The position numbers and the translations under genes were made by a program. Of a stretch of DNA of 44,174 nucleotides, positions 31,905 through 42,400 are shown in pieces (positions within the stretch are counted from its first letter, which is position 1; each line of letters starts with the position of its first letter). The DNA comes from Patescibacteria group bacterium (GTDB lineage Bacteria; Patescibacteriota; Minisyncoccia; RBG-13-40-8-A). The notes under the pieces were generated by a model that saw nothing but the letters and a program-made list of their open reading frames with translations, did not search any database and was not told the origin of the DNA. Location: assembly GCA_018829905.1 (NCBI GenBank), contig JAHJST010000025.1:1-44174 (forward strand), given 5' to 3'.

Positions 31905-32201
31905 TTATCTTGATTTAATTCCTAATTTAAATTCTAATTTCCTAACTCTTTTTTTTAAGTCATTTACATCAAATTGAAAGGCTGTATTACCTAGTCTTAA
32001 TTTAATGTCTTCATTGGCCTGTTCTATCCTTTCTAATCTGTTCTCTACCTTATCTAATCTGTCATCTACCTTATCAAATCTTTTATCTACTTTATCAAAT
32101 CTTTTATCCATATTATCAAAACCACCTTTAACCATTTCAGCTGTAGGAAATATTTCTTTTTGGGCTTTTATTAGTTTTTTGATATCTTTATCTGTAAGCA
32201 T
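31905..32201 (-). CDS. small coiled-coil protein
   Basis: A 98-aa soluble protein. Residues ~28-70 are a heptad series with near-identical 7-mers (FDNMDKR FDKVDKR FDKVDDR LDKVENR LERIEQ), predicted to form a parallel coiled coil. A second shorter helix (VNDLKKRVRKLEFKL) ends the protein. Such proteins are widespread in CPR genomes and have no assigned function; some resemble phage or plasmid hypothetical proteins. It is monocistronic, with its own promoter and terminator. Confidence 0.7.
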   Translation of the reverse strand: MLTDKDIKKLIKAQKEIFPTAEMVKGGFDNMDKRFDKVDKRFDKVDDRLDKVENRLERIEQANEDIKLRLGNTAFQFDVNDLKKRVRKLEFKLGIKSR

Positions 32202-32207
32202 AGTTTA

Positions 32208-32235
32208 ATTTTATCAAATGTTTATTCTATGTCAA
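32208..32235 (-). promoter_or_regulatory. promoter of the coiled-coil gene (leaderless)
   Basis: Minus strand: TTGACA (plus 32230-32235), 16-bp spacer, TAAAAT (plus 32208-32213). The ATG at 32201 is at the expected transcription start. Confidence 0.68.
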
Positions 32236-32262
32236 GTTTTTCATTTTTATCCATAAAAAAAC

Positions 32263-32357
32263 TTGACAAGGGGTTTTTTATAATATAGAATTATAATATC
32301 ACGATGAGAGGGCACGCCTAAGGTTTCGTCCGAAGGTTACTCCCTCTCTTTTGTTTT
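32263..32357 (+). ncRNA. putative small RNA 1, convergent with the NYN gene
   Basis: Plus strand: TTGACA (32263-32268), 17 bp, TAGAAT (32286-32291), predicted start near 32298. The transcript folds as GAGAGGG (32306-32312) with CCCTCTC (32342-32348), enclosing an inner CCT-AA-GG / CC-GA-AGG hairpin, then a TTTTGTTTTG run. The expected size is ~60 nt. Its 3' stem overlaps the last codons of the NYN gene on the other strand. No open frame beyond a 5-codon ATG is present. It is not recognised as a known RNA family. Confidence 0.45.
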
Positions 32358-32849
32358 GCCCAATTTATGGTTTAAATCATCTATATAAATAAAATATTTA
32401 CGAAACTTTCTTAATAATGCAGAATATTTTCTACGATTAGGAATTATTATACGGAAGAGTTTTCTTTGTTTTTCTAAATATTCTATTAAACAATGAAAAT
32501 CTCCATCACCAGAGACAATAATTGCTTTATCATAATTAGGATATTCAATCATTGTATGTAATACTAATTCTGCATCAACATTTCCTTTTATAAAATTTTC
32601 TTCTTTCTTTTTGTATTCAAGGGTTGGTTTGAAAATAACAATATAACCAGTTTTTTGTAAAAAAGTATACAATGCCTCATTGCCTGGAACATAACCAATA
32701 AAAAGAAAGCTCTTTGTAACCTTATACTTGTCTTTAATATAAATATAGAATTTAGCAAAATCTAATTCCCAGCCACGATCTTTAATTGCTAAATTAAGAT
32801 TCTGACTATCTACAAAAGCATAATTATTTTCTTTTATTTTTTGACTCAT
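32337..32849 (-). CDS. NYN-domain (LabA/DUF88-like) putative RNase
   Basis: A 170-aa PIN-like nuclease. The acidic catalytic residues are in YAFVDSQNLNLAI (D14), KGNVDAELVLHTM (D near 91) and IIVSGDGDFHCLIEYL (D near 114 and 116), the full NYN set. NYN proteins cleave structured RNA or act in RNA turnover. TATAAT abuts the ATG with no gap, so it cannot be this gene's -10. A CTTATTATcAAAATAAG inverted element just upstream is shared with the second NYN gene. The 3' end runs into the small-RNA hairpin. Confidence 0.85.
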   Translation of the reverse strand: MSQKIKENNYAFVDSQNLNLAIKDRGWELDFAKFYIYIKDKYKVTKSFLFIGYVPGNEALYTFLQKTGYIVIFKPTLEYKKKEENFIKGNVDAELVLHTMIEYPNYDKAIIVSGDGDFHCLIEYLEKQRKLFRIIIPNRRKYSALLRKFRKYFIYIDDLNHKLGKTKERE

Positions 32850-32913
32850 ATTATATAGCTTATTTTGATAATAAGTTGTTTTTTTTATTCATAAAAAAAA
32901 CTGTAAAAAAAAC

Positions 32914-32994
32914 TTGACAAGAGGTTTTTTATAAATTATACTGAATAATGTGATAGCACTCTGGGGTGTCCTTTGGACAGCCCCAGATTTTTTT
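32914..32994 (+). ncRNA. putative small RNA 2, convergent with the broken NYN gene
   Basis: Plus strand: TTGACA (32914-32919), 17 bp, TATACT (32937-32942), predicted start near 32949. A strong hairpin CTGGGG-t-GTCC / GGAC-a-GCCCCAG (32961-32986) is followed by ATTTTTTT, a typical intrinsic terminator. The expected RNA is ~46 nt, with no gene downstream on this strand. The promoter region matches that of small RNA 1 (AAACTTGACAAG then GGTTTTTTATAA), but the transcribed part differs. Confidence 0.5.
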
Positions 32995-33429
32995 ATTGAG
33001 AAATTTCGTTTTTTAATTTGTGTAGATCAATATATTTAGCTCTTTCTAATAATTCTTTAGAAATACGCCCTCTTGTGGACATAACAATAATCCATTTACT
33101 TTTCTTTTTAATTCTATTTCGAAAGCTAATTCCATATCAAGATTTCCTTTGAGCTTATCGCGATAACTAGATATTTTTATTTTTTTAATAGCTTTGGTTC
33201 TTAAAATATATCCATTAATGTCTAGCATATCTAAAAATTTCTGTTCATTTTGCTTGTTTTCGTCATAAGCAGCGTAAATAAAACATTTTACATCCTTGCC
33301 ACATTCTTTTTTAAAATATTTCATTAATTTTTCATAAGAAATCTTCCAACCCAAAGTCCTTTGAGCATAAAAAGTATTAGCTGCGTCTATAAAAACATAT
33401 ACTTTGCCTTTAATAAATTTCTTAATCAT
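32993..33429 (-). pseudogene. broken NYN-domain gene with internal deletion and frameshift
   Basis: From 33429 the frame gives YVFIDAANTFYAQRTLGWKI and KGNLDMELAFEIELKRK, the first two NYN acidic motifs, then goes out of frame and stops at 33046 (127 aa). In another frame the end is still readable to TAA 32993: WIIVMSTRGRISKELLERAK, then YIDLHKLKNEISQ. The SGDGDF motif and ~20 following residues are missing between two copies of IIVMS-like sequence, consistent with a deletion between short repeats. The encoded product should be inactive. Confidence 0.82.
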
Positions 33430-33460
33430 ATAGCTTATTTTAATAATAAGTTATTTTTTT

Positions 33461-36400
33461 TTATTTAATAACTGCTTCTGATTGTGGTGTTTGTTCTGGT
33501 TCAATGACTGGTTTTTCAATTGGCTGTGGTTCTTCTATTGTTGGTTGTTCAACAACTGGCTTTAATAATTCATCAATTACGGGGATAGATTCCTCTGGAG
33601 CAATGTCGGCAGAACCATCTTTATCTGGGGTTGGTTCTTCAACAACTGGTTCTAGTACTGGGGTTGGGGTTGGTGTTGGTGTTGGTGTTGGTTCAATAAT
33701 TTCGGGTTCTAAAGGAGGGGTTTCTTCCTCTATTATACATGTGGAATCACAGCCGTCTCCGTCTATTTTATTGCCGTCATCACATGATTCTCCTGGTTGT
33801 ACAACACTATCTCCGCAAAAAGCTTCGACAACTCCGGCATTGTTATTATCGGATGCAATATCGGCATCTGATGCAATGTCGGCAGGAGAATCTTCCTCAT
33901 CTACTAATAAAATCCAGTAATCAAATTCTAGGGGTTCTGGGGTTACGTCGCTTAAGCGGATTGTAAATCCAGCTCCTTGTGCTTTTTCTGATATGTAGTA
34001 AGTTCTGCCTCCTGTGTCTGAGGTAAATGTAATGAATATTTTTGAATTTGTTTCAACTAGTTTATTCTTTACTCTGTATTCTATTTGTTGGGCTGGGAAT
34101 ATGTCTGAACCAACAATAGAATCTTTGTCTTTTTGTTTTTTAACTCTAAATTGTTCTACTGCTAGTTTAGTAATATTTGTTATTCCGTCTTTTATTGTTA
34201 TTCCTAGATTCTTTAAAGTGTTAATAATTTGGCTTACTATGTTTGTATCTAATGATGGAGGAAGAATAGAATGTTTAATTGTTATATTATCCTCTTTGCT
34301 TATTGATGTTCCATTCTCTTTTATTTTTATTAACTCTTTTTCATTTATACATGTTTTTCCTATACATAGTTTATTACCTATGTGTAAATCTTTGGATATT
34401 GATGCTGTGCCTGCGACTGTTAGTTTGTAGGTTGGGTTAGTTGTTCCTATGCCGACGTTATTTGAAGCGTTATCTACAAATAACGTACCACTATCTACAT
34501 TAAAATCACCTGCGACGGTAAGACCTCCTGCAAAGCTGGAACTTGCTGTTCCTGATACGGTTAAAACACCTGTTAATGCTGATGATGAGGCAAGAATTCC
34601 GCCTGCAACTTCTAACTTATATAGGGGTGAAACATTTCCGATGCCGACGTTGCCTGTGGAGTTGATTGTTATTGATTCAATATTTTGTGGTGCATTAATT
34701 ATATTCATTATTGAAAACATTTCGCTAAATGTTTGGGCCCATAGACCATGTAATTTTTCATATTCTATTGCTTTTTGATTATCAAATAATTCAGTAGTTT
34801 CTGTATGAACCGCTTCTGGTAGTATTGCTTCAACTTCCTGAGCAATCATACCTATCTGTGTTTCTTGGTTTTTATCTGGATCTGTCCAATTAAATGTTAC
34901 CCCTCTTAATTGAGATGCTTTTTCTAATGCACTTGTAACTGTTGTTATATTTGTTTTTAAACGTTCATCAGAAGATGAATGATATGCGCCAAAAACTCCA
35001 CCAACATATCCATCATCTTCAATCCAAAACACATCGCTTCCTGCGTGCTGAACATGCACAAAACTGTCCGCATCATTATTATCACTGTCCATATTTATGT
35101 ATAAATCATCTTTTGCATAATAATATCCATAAGTAGAATACCCTTGATAAGTAGTTGCAGTTATTGTTCCAGAAGCATTAAAAGCAGTTCTATCTATCGT
35201 TGCTTCTAAGAGCGCGTCTGCCAATGTTCCTATTGAAAAGAAGGATGTTGCACTGTCTCCTGTTAAGGCAGATCCTGCTTCAGCATCACCAGCAGCATAA
35301 TTACCAGTAGTATCTGTGCCCAAAGCAACTGAATTAGCAGCAATTGTTGTTGTAATTGCTGTTGTTCCTGAACCAGTAACATCTCCTGATAATGTAATTG
35401 TTTGATTTCCTGTAAGATATGAAGAATCATTGGTCCACATAGATATATTTCCTGTAGCTCCTGTTAATGCTCCTCCAGTAAGTATGGCTGTGCCATCTGT
35501 TAAGGTTCCTCCTCTAATTATGTCTGTAGCTGTTAATGAATCAGATATTGATGCACGTACAAAATCAAACTTAATACCTCCTGTAATATTACCTGATAAT
35601 TTAATATTACCTACAACATCTAATTTTTCTGCTGGCCCCGTCGTCCCGATGCCGACGTTGCCGCTCGTTCCATAAATCCCCATTCGCACCGTTCTTGCAC
35701 TACCATTCCAATTAGACAATTCTACATTCGTAACATTGGAGGAAGGATTAGAAAATCTCATTCCACCCCACGAAGAGGCAGGTGAACCTACACGAAAATC
35801 AGTTGCGGAGTGAGAAGTGTCATTTGAACCCATAGAAAATTTGAAAATAACATCATCATCAGTTGTCCCAGTACCCGCAACCTCAAGTTTTCCAGTCGGG
35901 TTCGTCGTCCCGATGCCGACGTTGCCTCTTTGTGTTCCGCCCCCAATAGTCATTGCGATACTTGAACCGCCCACATTTCCCGTAACAAAATTGATATTGC
36001 CGTAAGTGCCGCCACTGGCCGCATAATTATTTACGATATTCGTGTCGACATAATTACTGCCGAAACGAAATGGCCCCGCCCCGCCATTATTCTGCTCAAA
36101 CTCCGAAGTATATACCGCTGCTGTGGCTCGTATTATTCCGCTGCCACCTCCGTTGACTGGGACGGTTTGAAAGTTGCCCAGAACCAAATTCGTGCCCGTG
36201 GTTTCAGCCTTAAAGACGTTTAGCAAAGCCCCTGGACTCGTTGTCCCGATGCCGACGTTGCCTGATGTTGTTAATGTTCCCACTGTTAACCCAGCGTCGC
36301 CACTATCATCAGCCAGTCTAACCGCTAAAGTTGTTGCGCTCTTTTTTAATGCAGGAAAAGAAGAAGTCGTGCCACCAAATTTAAGCATTGAAAAATCAGT

Positions 36401-39400
36401 TTGTGCATCGTTATACAGCTGTATTACTCCATCAGTAGCACTATCTATTCTAAATCTATTACTTTTTTGCAATACTCCCCCAAAGGCCACGTCACTAGTA
36501 AAATAACCTGTTCCGACAACATATAAAGCTTTTGTCGGCCCTGTTGTCCCGATGCCTATATTTCCTTGAACATATAAATGAGATGAGATTGATGCTATTC
36601 CATCAAAACTAACACTTCCTGAGCTTACAATTGAACTTCTAAAGATGGCTGTTCCATTTACGTCTAATAAAGCAGCAGGAACGGTTGTCCCGATGCCGAC
36701 GTTGCCTTGAATTGCTAATCCGTCCGTTGGTCCTGCAGAAGCCGCATATCCTGAACCAATGACAGCATTTCCACTGACGGCTAACTTTGACCCAGGCGAA
36801 GCTGTCCCGATGCCGACGTTGTCGCTTATATATGCCGTCCCTAAAACATCAAGAGTGTTAGTTGGGTCGGTAGTGGCATTATCCGCTATAGTAATACCTG
36901 AAGCTCCGATAAGCATCTTTGTTTTTGAGGTTGAAACATTATATATAGCAAAACCACCATTAGCCGCTGCTGGTTTTCCTGCGACTAATTGCCAACTTTG
37001 ACCATTAGCCCCAGTATTAACTATCCCAATTCGTGAAGTTGATTGGTCTCCTGATGATACAGTTAATAATGACCCTGGCGCCGTCGTCCCGATGCCGACG
37101 TTGCCTCCTGATAATATAGTCATACGACTTGTTCCAGTAACAGTCGTATTATTGGCTGCTGTAAAAAATTGTATATTGGTAGCTGCATTCATTATAGAAG
37201 ACCCTCCACCAATTTGCACATAATTATCGCTTGTATCTGACACGGCATACATTAAACTAATTGGTTCTTCTGCGTTTGTATAATGATACATACCCAAACG
37301 ACCATATTTATCTGTGGTGTTTGTTCTTGTATTAGCTGCTGAATCAGCACCTAATACAATAGATAATCCACCATTTGCAACATCAAGTTTTCCAGTCGGA
37401 TTCGTCGTCCCGATGCCGACGTTGCCGCTTGGTTGTATTCTCATCCTTTCCACACCAGTATTTGAGGTAACTGGATTTGTAACAAATCGTATAGCACTTC
37501 CGCCATTACTACCATCTGTGTCCCCTATTACTGAAATATCTAATATACGAGTATAAGGTGCACCAGCAATTGTGTAAGAATCTAATGTGGTCTTAGCTGG
37601 ACTATTCCAAGTTTTAAGAGATACCCCTGTTCCAGAAATACCGAATGATAACTGACCAACTGGCGCCGTCGTCCCGATGCCGACGTTGCCTTGTATTGTA
37701 AATTGTCCTGATACGCTCGCTGTGCCATCAACGGCTAATTTAGCAGTCGGAAGGAGAGTCCCGATGCCGACGTTGCCGTTCATTACTGCTAACCCTGCTG
37801 TCCCTGGAGTAGCTGTTCCTATTCCAACATTTCCTCCACTTGTGATAGTCATTGCTAAAGAATTATTATTACCAAATTTCATATCAGTATTTTCAAAATT
37901 CCAAAATAAAGGTTGTTCTACTGAATTTAGTCCTATCCTAAGTCCATCTGAGGTAGTTTGCCCGGTCCCATCATTTGTAAAATATTGATAAGTAGTTGCC
38001 CCTGTTGCACCATTATGTAACCATAACGGAATTGCATTTACATTACTTGTTCCAACATCTACCTGAAGTTTAGATAATGAAGGATTAGTCGTCCCGATGC
38101 CGACGTTGCCTGATTTATCTATTGTCACTGCCGTAGTCAATGTCCCGCCAGTGTTAGCAGTTCGTAAGTAAAGTTTGCCACCCACATCCACGGAGGTATC
38201 CTGAAGTCCGCCAGCAATAGCCGCTGGTGTATAACGAGTAGTGCCGCTACTATAATGATTTTCAAAAACTAATTGTGACTGTATGTTAGTTGGAGCCCAC
38301 GCATTAGTAATACCAGAACTAATTACAGCAAGGGTATTAAACCCTGTATTGTCGTTTACATTTTTAAGAACATCAAATAATACTGTAGGACTAGTCGTCC
38401 CGATGCCGACGTTGCCGGCACTTGTTATTCTGACCTGTTCCGTTTGCGCCCCACCATTTGTGTTGGTGGTAAATGTTATCTTTGATGGAGGACGATTCCC
38501 TGATGTAGGTACCCCATCAACCGAAAGTAATATGCCCGCGGTAGCAAAAAAACCTGTGCCTCCATGTGCATTTCCTTGAAGTAGAAGGATTTGATCTCCA
38601 TCAGAAACAATAGAAGGAGAAGCATGTGTCCCACCCGATCTTACCCCATATATTACAGACCTTGCCCCTGCTCCAGATATAGCTAGACTACTTTCTACCG
38701 CATCTTTGGCTAAATGTAATTGATACCCCGGCCCCGTCGTCCCGATGCCGACGTTGCCGTTCATTACTGCCAGACCCGCTGTCCCTGGATTAGCAGTACC
38801 AATTCCAATATTTCCACTTCCAAATATTGTTATTGCATTGACAGGGGTTCCAGCCGTTTTTGTGCGGAAATACCAGTTACTAACGTCAGTGTTAAACGGG
38901 AAATCCACATATACTTGACCAGTTGTAGCGTTTACCCACGTATCTAGCCCGGAATCAGTACCACTTCTAAAGATTTTGAAATGCGGATTTCCACTCGATG
39001 GCTCTATGTGAAGATTAGCCGTCGGCCCCGTCGTCCCGATGCCGACGTTGCCTTGATTTTGTATATACAAGACCTCGCTGATACTGGCTGTGCCTGCTAC
39101 TTCCAATGTTGCCCCTATATCGGTTGTCCCGATGCCGACGTTGCCGCTACTTCTTTGAATCCTCATAGCCTCATAATATGAACCACCGTAATATCTATCT
39201 ATTGCTAAATCAGAATCTGGAGTGACAGAGTGTCTAAATCCCCAATAAGGACTAGTAGCATAATTAAACCTTAGAATTGGAGTTGTTCCTGGGGTATCTG
39301 ACCTATTAACGGTTGATAGGTTTAATAACGCTCCTGGGTCGCTGGTGCCTATACCTACCATTGAGTTTGATGCTACAACAAAGGTTGTGTCCATTATTCT

Positions 39401-42400
39401 GGTTTCTGCACTTATAGATGCTGTCCCATCAACGCTTAACTTATATCCAGGGCTGGTGTCTCCGATGCCGACGTTGCCTTGATTTGTTATTCTCATTTTC
39501 TCGGAAATATTAACTGCATCACGATATGTGGTGAAAAATGCTAATCCCGTAGTACCACCAAATGTATCATTTTCATCTACTGCGGTAATTTTTGCTCTAA
39601 CTCCAGCTACACCTGACGTCCAGGCACTAACATCATTTGAATAAAATTGTAATTGTCCTATTGTTTCTCCATCAGCCACAACAGTATTACTAGATTCAAG
39701 TCGTAAGATATTATTAGCGGAAGTACTTTTTATATTAAGAAGTGCCCCCGGCCCCGTCGTCCCGATGCCGACGTTGCCCGTTATATCATTCATATTTATA
39801 GTACCTACTCCAGAAATTATAGACAATGTATTGGCAGTATTTCCATAATTTATCTGCCCTTTTATTGTTCCTGCTGATTTAAATAAAATTCCCGGCACTC
39901 CACTTGTTGTTGTATCTAAAGTAATATATCCATAACCTGCGTCCCCTTTAAATTTTGCTACTCCAATACCGCTTACATGAGTTCCCAAAACATCTAATGT
40001 CGCCCCCGGCGTTGTCGTCCCGATGCCCACATAATTAGCACCCGCATCTACATAAAGGGTGCCGCTGTCTATGTTCATTCCTGATGCTACGGTTAGTTCG
40101 TCCCATAGGGTTAAAGCTCCTGAGATAGATGCTGTGCCATCAACGCTTAGTTTAGCAGTCGGAAGGATAGTCCCGATGCCGACGTTGCCGGTTCCTTTTA
40201 TAGTCATCACAACGTCACTGGTTGTCTTGTAAGCAGAATTGAAAAGCGAATGAAAATTAAAATTGGTCGAAGTACCATCAAACACCATTCCAATACCTCC
40301 GACGGGCGTACCATTTGCTCCAACTTCATTTCGCCATATAATACCCTTTGTCCCCGTTCCCAACCCGCCAATATTATGTAACGTAAGTATTTCTGCGTCA
40401 GTAGTAGTACCAATGTTAGTTTGGATGTGTAATTTCCCCTGAGGTCCCGTCGTCCCGATGCCGACGTTGCCGCCAGTGAAATAAGAATTACCGGACCCTG
40501 CCGATTGTACAGGTCCGGGTCTGAACTTTTCGTAGCCGGTTCCTGGATTATCTCTAACCGCTATCGCTCCGTCACTTTCAATAGCTAGTTGTGAAGCAAC
40601 CACTCCTCCCCAGTGAAAGCTGAGCCGCGGCGGTAGATAGGCACTTGTACCACCAAATTGGGCTTCACGTAATTGTATTGGAGCTGTAGCATAATTAGTA
40701 GCTACATTATCACTTTGAGCCAGGATAGAGCTGCCGAGTGCTTTTATATTACCATTTACATCCAACTTCGCCCCTGGAGACACAGTCCCGATGCCGACGT
40801 TGCCTTGATTTTGTATATACAAGACCTCGCTGATACTGGCTGTGCCTGCTACTTCCAATGTTGCCCCTATATCGGTTGTCCCGATGCCGACGTTGCCGTT
40901 CTGGTCCATCAACATACCAGTATTCAATGTGCCACCTGAATTATATGTTTGTAGCTGTAACTTACCTCCTTGTCCAACAACTGGATTAAAATAAGCCGAA
41001 ATTAATGCATGATTATAGTAACCATTAAAAGTAAGTGATTCTCCTTGGGTATAATCTTGTGCGCTTGGATTACTCAAAGTAACAAGATTTGCAATACCAA
41101 AAAAACCCTTATTGACTGTTAGAGGTGCCCCCGGCCCCGTTGTCCCGATGCCGACGTTGCCTGAGCTTACTATCACATTGTTTCTCGGGTTTAAAATTAT
41201 ATTATCAGTTCCAGCTTGGTGAAAATCTATAAGGAGACGACTTGTCCCATCCGAATCCTTAAAATTATATCCTGTATATGACCCTTGATTTCCTTGAAAT
41301 TCAAGTATTCCATTACTACTATTTCTACCTATTTTGTAGTAAATCCCACCACCCATACCTATTCTTAATTGATCGCTTGAAGTTGTTCCTACAATGTCCA
41401 GAGCACTTCCCGGTGCCGTCGTCCCGATGCCGACGTTGCCTTGTATTGTAAATTGTCCTGATACGCTGGCGGTGCCATCAACGCTTAGTTTAGCAGTCGG
41501 AAGGAGAGTCCCGATGCCGACGTTGCCAGTGCTTGCAATACTCATTAATTCGAGTCCAGTACCACTTAAAATAGATAATCTTTCAGAATCTTCGCCATCT
41601 TGATAATTAGACCTGATAGTAAATCTCTTGTCTGTCTCATTTCCTGAAGTAATATCAAAAGAAGCAGTAGCAGTAGAGGCAATACTTAATAAAGCAGTAG
41701 GCCCCGTCGTCCCGATGCCGACGTTGCCGAGTACATTGAAACCATATTCACCAGCACCAATATTCTCCAAAGTTAATGACGTATCTGTATACCCTGTATT
41801 TGTTAGTATTCTAAATTTCCTAGCTGCAGTAGCATCAATCAATAGTGGGTAAGTAGAATTTTGAGGGTCTTTGAGTGCCAATATATCATCACCATTAGAA
41901 GCAGCAGCCACTTCCAACTTCGCCCCTGGACTCGTTGTGCCGATGCCGACGTTGCCTTGTATTATAGTTTGTCCTGAGATACTTGCAGTGCCATCAACGC
42001 TTAGTTTAGCAGTCGGAAGGAGAGTCCCGATGCCGACGTTGCCGCTGTCTAAAAAGGTTACAAGTTCCGCTCCACCAGTGGTTGTTGTTCTATTATGACC
42101 AAAATGATAGCCGGCCCCCGTTTGATTGTTATCCGAATCAATATTAAAAAACATTTCATCCGCAGTATTGATAGTTGCATTGATAGATCCCGCCGTACCC
42201 AATGTCAAAACCGGAGAAAAATTAGCGGTACCTAAGAATGTTCCCTCACCGGCAACTACAAGTTTTGTCCCCGGACTCGTTGTCCCGATGCCGACGTTGC
42301 CGCTTCCTTCTAAATGCAACACCGGGCTTGAACTCCAAGTTCCTGCAGAAGTAAGTAAATAATAATCAAGTTTTCCAGAAGAAACACCAGCTGAATATTT

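Noticed and set aside
32298-32357. Hammerhead ribozyme (GGACGAAAC on the minus strand)
   Set aside because: The required CUGAUGA core and a cleavage triplet in the right geometry are absent.
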